Source: Bordetella genomosp. 13
GTDB lineage: Bacteria; Pseudomonadota; Gammaproteobacteria; Burkholderiales; Burkholderiaceae_B
Length of the DNA: 64,000 nucleotides
Direction: 5' to 3'
NCBI RefSeq assembly: GCF_002119665.1
Contig: NZ_CP021111.1
Span: 5,022,001-5,086,000 of the forward strand
The notes under the pieces were generated by a model. The model had not been told where the DNA came from. It was given only the letters and a program-made list of their open reading frames with translations, and did not search any database. This document shows positions 27,158-35,575 of this stretch, piece by piece. The translations under genes were made by a program, and so were the position numbers. The first letter of the stretch is position 1; each line of letters starts with the position of its first letter.

Positions 27158-28054
27158 TCACGCGCCCAGCTGCCACCCGAAGAAATCGGCCGCCTCGGCC
27201 AACACCTCGCCGAAGGCTTCCTCGGGCAGGTAGTGCGCCGCCGGCAGCGCACGACCCGACACCTCGCCGGCCACCGCGGCCCACAGGCCGAGCACGTCGA
27301 AGTTCTTGCCCACCGCGCCGCGCTCGCCCCACAGCACGCGCAGCGGCGCCGTCACGCGTTCGCCGGCATCCCGGCCCGCGCGGTCATGCTCAAGGTCGAT
27401 GGTGGCGGAAGCGCGGTAATCCTCGCAGACGCCGGTGGCCCAGCCTGGCAGCCGCGCGCAGCGCTCGTACTCGGCCAGGGCCTCGGGCGAGAAGTGCGCC
27501 AGCCCGCCGGGCCGGTTGCCCATCAGCAAGCGCACATAGGAAGGCCCGTCATGCTCGATCATCGTCTCGGGCAGCGGCGCCGGCTGGATCAGCCAGAACC
27601 AGTGGTAGTACGCCTGCGCGAAGGCGCGCGTGGTGCCCTCGTACATGTCCAGCGTGGGCGCGATGTCCAGCAGCATCATGCGGTTGACGCTGTCCGCGTG
27701 GTCCAGCGCCAGGCGATGCGCCACACGCGCGCCGCGATCGTGGGCCAGCACGTCGTATCGCTCGTGACCCAGGCCCTGCATCAGCTCGGCCATGTCGCGC
27801 GCCATTTCGCGCTTGGAATAGGAGCCATGGCCGGGTTCCGCGGCCGGCTTGTCGCTGTCGCCGTAGCCGCGCAGGTCCACCGCCACGCAGGTGCGGTGCC
27901 GCGTCAGTTCGGGCCACATGCGATGCCAGATGACGTGCGTCTGCGGATGGCCATGCAGCAGCAGCATGGGCGGTCCCTCGCCGCCGATGCGCGCGGCCAG
28001 CTCGATGCCATTGGCCCGGATACGTTGCAGGGGTAGATCGAAAAGCGTGGTCAT
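27158..28054 (-). CDS. Alpha/beta hydrolase of the haloacetate (fluoroacetate) dehalogenase group
   Basis: A 298-residue alpha/beta-fold hydrolase from ATG 28054. The nucleophile elbow reads LAHDRGARVAHRLALDH, with Asp instead of the more usual Ser and the two Arg residues of fluoroacetate dehalogenases. LHGHPQTHVIWHRMW and VDLRGYGDSDKP are also typical of that group, and a C-terminal ALPAAHYLPEE supplies the catalytic His. It lies 50 bases downstream of leuD in the LysR-controlled operon. Family members can also be epoxide or ester hydrolases, so the dehalogenase label is likely but not proven. Confidence 0.82.
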   Translation of the reverse strand: MTTLFDLPLQRIRANGIELAARIGGEGPPMLLLHGHPQTHVIWHRMWPELTRHRTCVAVDLRGYGDSDKPAAEPGHGSYSKREMARDMAELMQGLGHERYDVLAHDRGARVAHRLALDHADSVNRMMLLDIAPTLDMYEGTTRAFAQAYYHWFWLIQPAPLPETMIEHDGPSYVRLLMGNRPGGLAHFSPEALAEYERCARLPGWATGVCEDYRASATIDLEHDRAGRDAGERVTAPLRVLWGERGAVGKNFDVLGLWAAVAGEVSGRALPAAHYLPEEAFGEVLAEAADFFGWQLGA

Positions 28055-28104
28055 CTGGGGATTCTCCGTGCTGCGCGCCGTTGGCCCGCAGCGGGTCCGT
28101 GTGC

Positions 28105-28782
28105 TCAGGAAGCGGCGTCCCTGACCGGCGGCGCGCTTGCCGCGCCGTCCAGCCGGCTGCGCATGCGTGCCGCCACGTTCTTCATCCAGGGATGACGAGC
28201 CCAGTGCTCGGCCTCGAACGCCTCGACGTCGGCCAGCCGCGCCAGCGTCGCGCCCACCATGTCCTGCCCCTCGGCAAACATGCGTCGATGGCGTTCGGGC
28301 AGCGTGAAGGCGGCCCGCCACCCGTCGGCGCCATGCACCGTGCAGTCCGCGACGTCGATGGCGATACGGTTGCTGGCCGGGTCGCCCACCTGCCGCAACA
28401 GCGCGTCCACCTCCGCGGGCTCGAGCGTGATCAGCAGCAGGCCGTTGTTCAAGGCGTTGAAATAGAAGATCTCGCCATAGCTCGACGCGATGATGGCCCG
28501 GATGCCGAACTGCTGCAAGCCCCACACCGCGTGTTCTCGGCTCGATCCGCAGCCGAAGTTGGGCCCGGCCACCAGAATGGCCACGTCGCGCCAGGCCGGC
28601 TGGTTCAGCACGAAGTCCGGACGCGGCGCGCCGGTCTCGTCGAAGCGCAGGTCGTACAGCAGACCGCGGTCCAGGCCGGCCTTGTCGATGATGCGCAGGA
28701 ACTGCTTGGGCATGATCTGGTCGGTGTCCAGATTGCTGTAGGGCAGCGGCGCGGCCACGGCCTCGATGCGTGCCTGGTTCAT
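28105..28782 (-). CDS. leuD: 3-isopropylmalate dehydratase (or related hydro-lyase), small subunit
   Basis: A 225-residue small (swivel) subunit of an aconitase-superfamily hydro-lyase. Signatures are YSNLDTDQIMPKQFLR, VAGPNFGCGSSREHAVWGLQ and ASSYGEIFYFNALNNGLLL. It overlaps the large-subunit gene by 4 bases (ATGA), so the two are translationally coupled. Its location in a Bug/LysR/hydrolase operon rather than a leucine operon (no leuB or leuA nearby) suggests a catabolic paralogue acting on a malate- or citraconate-like substrate. The symbol marks homology, not proven leucine synthesis. Confidence 0.9.
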   Translation of the reverse strand: MNQARIEAVAAPLPYSNLDTDQIMPKQFLRIIDKAGLDRGLLYDLRFDETGAPRPDFVLNQPAWRDVAILVAGPNFGCGSSREHAVWGLQQFGIRAIIASSYGEIFYFNALNNGLLLITLEPAEVDALLRQVGDPASNRIAIDVADCTVHGADGWRAAFTLPERHRRMFAEGQDMVGATLARLADVEAFEAEHWARHPWMKNVAARMRSRLDGAASAPPVRDAAS

Positions 28783-30239
28783 GGGCGTACCTCTTCAGGT
28801 TGCGCGCCGCGGGCGGGCCCGCCCGGCGACTGCAGTGTCCTCACGTCGACGATCCGTCCGGTCAGCGCGGCGGCGGCCGCCATGGCCGGGCTCATCAGGT
28901 GGGTGCGTCCGGCGCGTCCCTGCCGGCCCTCGAAGTTGCGGTTGGTGGTCGAGGCGCAGCGTTCGCCCGGGCTGAGCATGTCGTCGTTCATGGCCAGGCA
29001 CATCGAGCAGCCCGGCTGGCGCCATTCGAAGCCGGCCTGGGACAGCAGCGCGGCAATGCCCTCTTCCTCGGCCTGCCGCCGCACCGCGCCCGAGCCCGGC
29101 ACCACCATGGCCCGCACGCCCGCCGCCACCTTGCGGCCTCGTACCACTTCGGCCACCGCGCGCAGGTCTTCTATGCGGCCGTTGGTGCACGAACCGATGA
29201 AGACGCGGTCCACGGGAACGCCGGCGATGGGCGTGCCGGGCGCAAGCCCGATGTAGTCCACCGCCTTGCGCAGCGCGATGCGCGCCAGCTCGTCCTCGGC
29301 CTGCTCGGGATCGGGCACGCATCCATCCACCGGCATGGCCTGGTCGGGACTGGTGCCCCACGTGACATACGGCGCGATGGCCGCTGCGTCGATGCGGTGC
29401 TCGATGGCGAAGCGCGCGTCCGCGTCGGAACGCAGGCCGAGCCAGTAGGCGCGCGCCTGTTCGCCCGCCTCGCCCTGCAGGTCGGGCGCCCGGGCACAGA
29501 CGTAGTCGACCGTGACGGCGTCGGGCGCGATCAGCGCGGCCCGGGCGCCCGCCTCCACGGTCATGTTGCACAGGGTCATGCGCGCCTCGGCCGACAGGAC
29601 ATCGATGGCCGTCCCGCAGTATTCCACTGCGTGACCGCGCGCGCCCTGCGCGCCGATCCGGTGCACGACATGGATCACGAGGTCCTTGGCCGAAACGCCT
29701 TGCCCCAGTTGCCCCTCGACACGGATGCGCAGATTGCGCGCCACGCGATACACCAGCGTCTGCGTGGCCAGGATGTGTTCGACCTCGGAGGTGCCGATGC
29801 CGAATCCCAGCGCGCCCAGCGCGCCATAGGTGGTGGTGTGGCTGTCGCCGCACAGCACCACCATGCCGGGGCGGATCATGCCGTGCTCGGGCGCCACCAC
29901 GTGCTCGATGCCCTGCAGCGGATCGGTGGTGTCGAACAGCGTCACGCCGTGTTCGCGGCAGTTGCGCCCCAGGTTCGCGGCCTGCAGGGCCGAGGCGGGA
30001 TCCTGTATGGTGCGCCGCGCGGCCGGCACCGGGTGCGTGGGGATGATGTGGTCCACCACGGCCATCTGCTGGCCGGGCCGCAGCGTACGCCGGCCGCGAG
30101 AGGCCAGGCCGCTGAAGGCCTGCGGGCTGGTGTACTCGTTCATGATGTGCAGGTCGACGTACAGCAGCACGTGCTCGGGATCAAGCCGCGCCACCGTATG
30201 GCTGGCCACCAGTTTGTCGTACAGGGTCATGCCGGGCAT
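28779..30239 (-). CDS. leuC: 3-isopropylmalate dehydratase (or related hydro-lyase), large subunit
   Basis: A 486-residue Fe-S hydro-lyase large subunit. Cluster ligands are in VFIGSCTNGR and QPGCSMCLAMN. GDSHTTTYGALGALGFGIGT and STTNRNFEGRQG are family signatures. It begins MPGMTLYDKLVASHTVARLD, close to biosynthetic LeuC. It is preceded after 57 bases by a Bug receptor gene and followed by the small subunit with a 4-base overlap. Likely a catabolic paralogue given this context, but the sequence alone does not exclude isopropylmalate as substrate. Confidence 0.9.
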   Translation of the reverse strand: MPGMTLYDKLVASHTVARLDPEHVLLYVDLHIMNEYTSPQAFSGLASRGRRTLRPGQQMAVVDHIIPTHPVPAARRTIQDPASALQAANLGRNCREHGVTLFDTTDPLQGIEHVVAPEHGMIRPGMVVLCGDSHTTTYGALGALGFGIGTSEVEHILATQTLVYRVARNLRIRVEGQLGQGVSAKDLVIHVVHRIGAQGARGHAVEYCGTAIDVLSAEARMTLCNMTVEAGARAALIAPDAVTVDYVCARAPDLQGEAGEQARAYWLGLRSDADARFAIEHRIDAAAIAPYVTWGTSPDQAMPVDGCVPDPEQAEDELARIALRKAVDYIGLAPGTPIAGVPVDRVFIGSCTNGRIEDLRAVAEVVRGRKVAAGVRAMVVPGSGAVRRQAEEEGIAALLSQAGFEWRQPGCSMCLAMNDDMLSPGERCASTTNRNFEGRQGRAGRTHLMSPAMAAAAALTGRIVDVRTLQSPGGPARGAQPEEVRP

Positions 30240-30296
30240 GGTCGTTCCTTCGATGTCGCTCGCCAGGCCACCGCGGCGGCCTGGCGGGCAATGCCT

Positions 30297-31316
30297 TCAG
30301 TTGGGCGTGATGCCGGCGTCCTTGATGACGCCGGCCCAGCGCGTCATTTCGCGCGCCACCATCTCGTCCGTTTGCGAGGGCGTGGAGATCCATGCCTCGA
30401 AACCTTCTCGCTGCAGCCGCTGGGCCATCTCGGGCGTGCGCAGCGCCTGGGCCAGCTTGGCGTTCAGGGTGTCCAGCACCGCGGGAGGCGTGCCGGCCGG
30501 CGCGCTGACCACGAACCAGGTGTTGAACTCGTAGCCGGGCAGGCCCGACTCCGCGATGGTGGGCACCTCGGGCAGCAGCGGCGAACGGGTCTTGCCCGTC
30601 ACGCCCAGCGCCTTCAGCTTGCCGCCGTCGACCTGCGGCTTGGCGGCCGACAGCACCGGAAAGCTCATCTGCACCTGGCCGCTGATGGTGTCCAGCATGG
30701 CCGGCCCGCCGCCCTTGTAGGGCACGTGCATGATCTGTGTCTTCGACACGGTCTTGAACAGTTCGGCCGCCATGTGGAAGGTGCTGCCCGTGCCCGCAGA
30801 GCCGAAGCTCAACTCATTGGCGGGCCGCGCGCGCACGTACGCCAGCAGCTCCGCCACGTTGTTCACGGGCAGGCTGTTGGTCACCGTCAGCACGTGCTGC
30901 GACGTCGCCACCGTGCCGACCGAACGCAGGTCCTTCAGCGTGTCGAACGGCATGTCCTTGAACAGCGACGGATTGATCGCCAGCGACATGGTGTTGATGG
31001 CCAGCGTGTAGCCGTCGGGCTGGGCGCGCGCCACGGCGGCCATGCCGATATTTCCCGACGCGCCGGCGCGGTTCTCCACCACCACGGTCTGGCCCAGGGC
31101 CTTGCCCCAGGCATCAGAGATGAGCCGCGCGGTGATGTCCACGCTGCCGCCGGGCGCGAACGGCGCGACCAGGGTAATGGGCCGCTGCGGGAAAGCCTGC
31201 GCCACGGCGGAACCGGGCGCGGCGATGAGCAGCGCCGCGGACGCACAGCCGGCCGCCAGCATGGCGCGCCGCACACCCCGAGGCATAAACGTTAAAGATG
31301 TGGGATTGGAAATCAT
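30297..31316 (-). CDS. Bug-family (TctC) extracytoplasmic solute receptor
   Basis: A 339-residue periplasmic receptor. A basic N-terminus and hydrophobic segment (AMLAAGCASAALLIAAPGSA) precede QAFPQRPITLVAPFAPGG, the Bug start. VVVENRAGASGNIG and VPYKGGGPAMLDTISGQVQ are further signatures. First gene of the four-gene minus-strand operon with leuC, leuD and the dehalogenase-like hydrolase, divergent from a LysR regulator. It presumably captures the acid that the hydro-lyase transforms. Confidence 0.92.
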   Translation of the reverse strand: MISNPTSLTFMPRGVRRAMLAAGCASAALLIAAPGSAVAQAFPQRPITLVAPFAPGGSVDITARLISDAWGKALGQTVVVENRAGASGNIGMAAVARAQPDGYTLAINTMSLAINPSLFKDMPFDTLKDLRSVGTVATSQHVLTVTNSLPVNNVAELLAYVRARPANELSFGSAGTGSTFHMAAELFKTVSKTQIMHVPYKGGGPAMLDTISGQVQMSFPVLSAAKPQVDGGKLKALGVTGKTRSPLLPEVPTIAESGLPGYEFNTWFVVSAPAGTPPAVLDTLNAKLAQALRTPEMAQRLQREGFEAWISTPSQTDEMVAREMTRWAGVIKDAGITPN

Positions 31317-31381
31317 GCCGTTGTCTCCTTTTTCTGGATGGCCGCCGATCTGCGCGGCGGTTGTGTTTGATGCCAGCCCAG

Positions 31382-31423
31382 TTTATATCCCCATTCCATT
31401 CTTATAATTAACGGCGATATAAA
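31382..31423. promoter_or_regulatory. AT-rich divergent control region with inverted repeat
   Basis: TTTATAT (31382-31388) and ATATAAA (31417-31423) are exact inverted repeats 28 bases apart in the 151-base divergent spacer. Between them lies TTATAATTAA, which could provide a -10 on either strand. The region is strikingly AT-rich for this genome and is a reasonable binding site for the adjacent LysR-type regulator. Confidence 0.45.
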
Positions 31424-31467
31424 GTTTTATTCACTCCAATTTAATAATCACCTCAGGCATCCGGCAT

Positions 31468-32391
31468 ATGGACGGGGTATCCGATCTCGCCTTCTTCTCC
31501 TTGCTGGTCCGCCACGGCAACCTGTCCGCCGCCGCGCGGGAACTGGGCATCACGCCGCCGGCGGTCAGCACGCGCCTGGCCAACCTGGAACGGCGGCTGG
31601 GCGTGCGCCTGCTGAATCGCACCACTCGTCGGGTCAGCGTCACGCACGAGGGCGAGGTCTATCTTGCTGGCAGCGGCCGCATCCTGGCCGAACTCGAAGC
31701 GCTGGAACGCAGTGTGGCAAGCACGCGCGCCCAGCCCAAGGGCCTGCTGCGGCTCAACGCCACGTTCGGCTTCGGGCGCACGCATATCGTGCCGGCCGTT
31801 TCCGATTTCGTGCGGCAATACCCCGAGGTCGAAGTGCAGATGCACCTGACCGACCGCCCCATCAACCTGCTGGACGAGCGCTTCGACGTGGGGGTGCGCT
31901 TCGGAGAGATGCCCGACGCCAGGCTGACCGCCCGCAAGCTGGCCTCCAACAGGCGGCTGCTGTGCGCGTCGCCGCGCTATCTGCAGGCCCACGGCGAGCC
32001 GCGCACGCCGGGCGATCTGGCGCGGCACCGCTGCATCGTGGTGCGCGAGGACAACATGGCCTACGGCACCTGGCACCTGCGCTCGGGCCAGCGCAGCGAG
32101 ACCGTGAAAGTGCGCAGCGCGCTCAGTTCGAACGACGGCCAGAGCGCACTGCAATGGGCGCTGTCCGGCCACGGCATCGTGATGCGCTCGGAATGGGAGA
32201 CGGCCGCGCATCTGCGCACCGGCCAGTTGCGCGAGGTGCTGCCCGACTGGGCGACCCCGCCCGCTGACATCTACGCGCTGTATCCCGAGCGGCTGAACCT
32301 GCCTGCCAAGACGATCGCGTTCGTCGATTTCCTGTCGCAGCGGTTCAAGGATCACCTGCAAAGGAGCGCTTGGAACGCCATGGTGTGGTAA
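31468..32391 (+). CDS. LysR-family transcriptional regulator
   Basis: A 307-residue regulator. The N-terminal winged HTH reads DLAFFSLLVRHGNLSAAARE, then GITPPAVSTRLANLERRLGV. The C-terminal two-lobed effector domain starts near residue 90 (GLLRLNATFGFGRTHIVPAV). It resembles the CrgA/DmlR-like subgroup (RLLNRTTRRVSVTHEG). Divergent from the Bug-leuCD-hydrolase operon, which it probably activates in response to the imported acid. It starts at ATG 31468 without a strong Shine-Dalgarno sequence. Confidence 0.93.
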   Translation: MDGVSDLAFFSLLVRHGNLSAAARELGITPPAVSTRLANLERRLGVRLLNRTTRRVSVTHEGEVYLAGSGRILAELEALERSVASTRAQPKGLLRLNATFGFGRTHIVPAVSDFVRQYPEVEVQMHLTDRPINLLDERFDVGVRFGEMPDARLTARKLASNRRLLCASPRYLQAHGEPRTPGDLARHRCIVVREDNMAYGTWHLRSGQRSETVKVRSALSSNDGQSALQWALSGHGIVMRSEWETAAHLRTGQLREVLPDWATPPADIYALYPERLNLPAKTIAFVDFLSQRFKDHLQRSAWNAMVW

Positions 32392-32479
32392 CGCGTCCGC
32401 CAGCGCCGCGGATAAGGAACCCTGCCATATTACAATTCGTTTCATGCGCTGGAGCCGCCGGCGCGCCGGAGATTTTCTC

Positions 32480-34042
32480 GTGCGATATCTCATCAGTTTC
32501 GCCGCGCTCTTCGTCATGGGCATTTGTCAGGCCCAGGAGCTGCGGATTGGCTCGGCGCTCGATTTCGCGCCCTATGCGTACAAGGCCGGAAACGAAGCCA
32601 AGGGATTCGAGGTCGATCTCGCGCGGGCGCTGTGCGTGCGTCTGCAGAAGACGTGCTCTATCACCGACGTCCCGTTCGATTCCCTGATTCCGCGCCTGCA
32701 AGCGGGGCAGATCGACCTGGTCATCAGCTCCTTGAGCCCGACGCCGGACAGGCGCGCGTCAGTGGCCTTCAGTCAGCCCTATGCGGTCGTCGACGGAAAG
32801 CCGGTGGCAATAGGCGCCCGCAAGGCGGACAGCCAACTGTTGAAGGACGTGGACACCGCGATTCAGTCCGTCGTTGCAAGCGGCGTTTACAAGCAGCTGG
32901 AGGCGCAATACTTTCCCAACGGACCGTCTCCGTCATCCGGGCTGTCGTTCAAGCCCGAGGCCGCCGAGCCTCGCAAGACCGATGCACGTGTGCAGGATCG
33001 CCAGGCTCGAGCGTATGCGCAGCCCGGCGCAGGCGCCGTCGCTTCGCCGGTCTGCGCTCGGGTACGACGCATACAGAGATTCGACAACGCAGGCAACGGC
33101 TCCATCGAAGAAGAGCCGATACACCGGTGGTATATGTTCCGGCATCCCGCAGGTTCGACCCTGGACGTATCGGGCGCCATCATCTCGGTGGACACGCTTC
33201 CCGCGCCACCGCCCGACCGGCCGGACATGAAGCACTTCAATATTCCCAGGTACTCCGTGCCCACGCCGTTGCAGGAAAGCGATCTGGACCGGCTGACCGT
33301 GCAGGACTGGTCCACCGTCAAACAGGTCTACACGCGGGCAAAACAGGATCAGTTGGATAGATGGCGAAGTGCCTCGAACACAGACGGCAATCCTGCCTGG
33401 GAGAACATGCGGCGCTACCAGATGCGCGCGGTCGAAATGACCATGGCCACGGATACCGCGTTGATCGACTGCTATCTGGCTGCAGCGGGAAAGCGCGCAC
33501 CGGCCCAGGACACCGTACTGGCGGACAAGCGCCAGGCGCAACGACTGGCTCTGCTCAAGAAGGCATACCCCGAGAGCCACGGTCTGCCTCCCGGGTCGGA
33601 ACTGGATCGCCTCAGCGCCACCTACCAGTACGCGTTCGAAGTGGTCATCGAGGCAGAGCGTCGCAACGCGCAGAAGAATGGAAACGGCCCGCGCAACAAA
33701 GAGATCGTCCCGCGCCTGGAAAACTGCCTGAAAGCCGTGGATATTCGCGAAGACTCGACCGTACGCGGAATGTACTGGTATTCGATCGAGAACCTGTGCG
33801 CCCAACCGGTCCGGGCATTCTGGTGCGAAGGGTCAGGCTGCAAGAAAGTGAATCTGGCCGCTGACATAGAAGCAAAGGGCAAAAGACAAAGCTGGATGCC
33901 GCGCGCCAAGTCGGCGTCGGGCGTGAAGTTCCATGGCCTTGCATGCCCGCTGCAGTCCAATGGCAGGACTGTCTATTTCGACAACGCCAGGAACCAGTGT
34001 TACGTCAACCCTGGGCAATCGCCCCTGCCATCGAACCAATAA
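32480..34042 (+). CDS. Secreted protein: half solute-binding fold (SBP_bac_3 lobe 1) fused to an unknown Cys-rich C-terminal region
   Basis: A 520-residue predicted periplasmic protein. GTG 32480 is chosen because GGAG lies 8 bases upstream; ATG 32444 adds 12 residues. The signal peptide is RYLISFAALFVMGICQAQ. Residues ~18-105 match the first lobe of amino-acid ABC receptors (GFEVDLARALCVRL, DLVISSLSPTPDR, FSQPYAVV). The sequence then jumps straight to the final helix segment, VAIGARKADSQLLKDVDTAI and ASGVYKQLEAQYF, omitting about 95 residues of the second lobe. The remaining ~350 residues are unrecognised; the last 90 have several Cys (LCAQPVRAFWCEGSGC). Codon use is less GC-biased than the neighbours. 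No transporter genes are adjacent. Possibly a sensor, inhibitor or envelope protein; function unknown. Confidence 0.7.
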   Translation: MRYLISFAALFVMGICQAQELRIGSALDFAPYAYKAGNEAKGFEVDLARALCVRLQKTCSITDVPFDSLIPRLQAGQIDLVISSLSPTPDRRASVAFSQPYAVVDGKPVAIGARKADSQLLKDVDTAIQSVVASGVYKQLEAQYFPNGPSPSSGLSFKPEAAEPRKTDARVQDRQARAYAQPGAGAVASPVCARVRRIQRFDNAGNGSIEEEPIHRWYMFRHPAGSTLDVSGAIISVDTLPAPPPDRPDMKHFNIPRYSVPTPLQESDLDRLTVQDWSTVKQVYTRAKQDQLDRWRSASNTDGNPAWENMRRYQMRAVEMTMATDTALIDCYLAAAGKRAPAQDTVLADKRQAQRLALLKKAYPESHGLPPGSELDRLSATYQYAFEVVIEAERRNAQKNGNGPRNKEIVPRLENCLKAVDIREDSTVRGMYWYSIENLCAQPVRAFWCEGSGCKKVNLAADIEAKGKRQSWMPRAKSASGVKFHGLACPLQSNGRTVYFDNARNQCYVNPGQSPLPSNQ

Positions 34043-34069
34043 AAAAGCGGACCGCAGGTCCGCTTATTT
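34041..34069. terminator. Bidirectional intrinsic terminator
   Basis: AAGCGGACC (34045-34053) and GGTCCGCTT (34057-34065) form a 9-bp stem with a 3-base loop, flanked by an A-run on the left and TTATTT on the right. It separates the convergent secreted-protein gene (plus) and metK (minus). Confidence 0.85.
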
Positions 34070-34108
34070 CGCCCGCCGCAACGCGGCGGGCAGTTCGCAT
34101 GAAGAGCC

Positions 34109-35272
34109 TCAGGCTGCGCGCTTGAGCGCCTGCACCTTGTCGGTGGCTTCCCACGAGAACTCGGGCTCGCTGCGGCCGAAGTGGCCGTAGGCGGCGGTCT
34201 TGCTGTAGATGGGACGCAGCAGATCGAGCATGTTCACGATGCCCTTGGGACGCAGGTCGAAGTGCTCGCGCACCAGCTTGGCGATCTGGTCGTCGGGGAT
34301 CACGCCGGTGCCCTCGGTGTACACCGTGATGTTGATGGGCTCGGCCACGCCGATGGCGTAGCTGACCTGCACCTGGCACTGGCGGGCCAGGCCGGCGGCC
34401 ACCACGTTCTTGGCCACGTAGCGCGCCGCGTAGGCGGCCGAACGGTCTACCTTGGAGGGGTCCTTGCCCGAGAAAGCGCCGCCGCCGTGCGGGCACGCGC
34501 CGCCGTAGGTGTCGACGATGATCTTGCGACCCGTCAGGCCGCAGTCGCCTTGCGGGCCGCCGATGACGAAGCGGCCGGTGGGGTTCACCAGGAACTTGGT
34601 CTTGGGCGTGATCAGGCCTTCGGGGAAGCACGGCCTGATGATGTCTTCGATGACGGCTTCGCGGATCGTCTCTTGGGTGATCTCGGGCGCGTGCTGCGTG
34701 GACAGCACCACCGTGTCGACCTCGACCGGGCGGCCGTCGACGTAGCGGAAAGTGACCTGCGACTTGGCGTCGGGGCGCAGCCACGGCAGGCGGCCGTCCT
34801 TGCGCAGTTCGCTCTGGCGCTGCACCAGGCGGTGCGAATACCAGATCGGAGCGGGCATCAGGTCGGGCGTTTCGTCGCAGGCGTAGCCGAACATCAGGCC
34901 CTGGTCGCCGGCGCCCTGGTTCAGGTAGTCCTCGGAGCTGCGGTCCACACCCTGCGCGATGTCGGGCGACTGCTTGTCGTACGCGACCAGCACGGCGCAG
35001 CCCTTGTAGTCGATGCCGTAGTCGGTGTTGTCGTAGCCGATGCGGCGGATCGTGTCGCGCGCGACCTGGATGTAGTCGACGTTGGCGGTCGTGGTGATCT
35101 CGCCGGCCAGCACCACCAGACCGGTGTTGCACAGGGTTTCAGCGGCCACACGCGCATTGGGGTCCTGGGTGAAGATGGCGTCCAGGATGGCGTCGGAGAT
35201 CTGGTCGGCGACCTTGTCGGGGTGCCCTTCCGAGACGGATTCGGAGGTGAAGAGGAAATCGTTGTTGGCCAC
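34109..35272 (-). CDS. metK: S-adenosylmethionine synthetase
   Basis: Makes SAM from methionine and ATP; 387 residues. The start is GTG 35272, preceded by AAAGGA, because homologues begin with the equivalent of [19 protein letters not shown]. Signatures are [16 protein letters not shown] (MAT signature 1) and [19 protein letters not shown] (signature 2). The 100-base leader between the start and a SAM-II-like riboswitch contains two more hairpins. It ends convergently with the secreted-protein gene. Confidence 0.97.
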   Translation of the reverse strand: MANNDFLFTSESVSEGHPDKVADQISDAILDAIFTQDPNARVAAETLCNTGLVVLAGEITTTANVDYIQVARDTIRRIGYDNTDYGIDYKGCAVLVAYDKQSPDIAQGVDRSSEDYLNQGAGDQGLMFGYACDETPDLMPAPIWYSHRLVQRQSELRKDGRLPWLRPDAKSQVTFRYVDGRPVEVDTVVLSTQHAPEITQETIREAVIEDIIRPCFPEGLITPKTKFLVNPTGRFVIGGPQGDCGLTGRKIIVDTYGGACPHGGGAFSGKDPSKVDRSAAYAARYVAKNVVAAGLARQCQVQVSYAIGVAEPINITVYTEGTGVIPDDQIAKLVREHFDLRPKGIVNMLDLLRPIYSKTAAYGHFGRSEPEFSWEATDKVQALKRAA

Positions 35273-35281
35273 AGGTAGTCC

Positions 35282-35366
35282 TTTATGGCGCCGGCACCGT
35301 ACCGGCACGCACACAGGTTGAACGGGCGCGCTGCGCCCCGGACCACAACCTGTAAGGACATCGATC
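35282..35366 (-). other. metK leader hairpins, possible expression platform
   Basis: On the minus strand, 3' of the riboswitch, ACAGGTTG and CAACCTGT form an 8-bp stem with an inner GGGCGC/GCGCCC stem. A second hairpin, GCCGGTA/TGCCGGC-like, follows. GTCCTT just upstream is complementary to AAGGAC at the ribosome-binding site, and ACAGGT is complementary to ACCTGT at the start codon. These alternatives could mask translation initiation. Inferred by eye, without folding calculations. Confidence 0.5.
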
Positions 35367-35375
35367 TGGGCGCGA

Positions 35376-35453
35376 CGCTTTAGCGGATTTGGCAGGCGGC
35401 GCCGTGGCGCTGCCTGCCGTCGCTCCGCAAGTTGTCGGTTAACTCGGCGACGC
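35376..35453 (-). ncRNA. SAM-II-type riboswitch with an inserted hairpin, upstream of metK
   Basis: Minus-strand order: CGTCGC, GAGTTAACCG, CTTGCGGA, GCGACG, a long GGCAGGC...GCCTGCC hairpin, then AAATCCGCTAAAG. CGTCGC/GCGACG form P1. GCGGA pairs with TCCGC across P1, making the H-type pseudoknot. The GA(U/G)UUAACCG, CUUGC and GCUAAA boxes match SAM-II in sequence and order. The usual short loop before the last strand is replaced by the hairpin, as in long-loop SAM-II variants. SAM binding is expected to reduce metK expression. Confidence 0.82.
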
Positions 35454-35454
35454 G

Positions 35455-35475
35455 GGTATTTTAGGCGAAAATACC
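35455..35475. repeat. 8-bp inverted repeat at the metK promoter
   Basis: GGTATTTT (35455-35462) and AAAATACC (35468-35475) are exact inverted repeats around 5 bases. On the minus strand it contains TAAAAT (35463-35458), a likely -10 placed just upstream of the riboswitch. It may be an operator overlapping the promoter. Confidence 0.6.
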
Positions 35476-35575
35476 GCCTTTGCCTGCCGCCGTCGATACG
35501 CCTTTTCGTGCCGCCCCTTTGCGCTGACGTCGGCTGCATGGCGCATCGCCCTCTACGTCCGTTGCCCCCCGCCGC

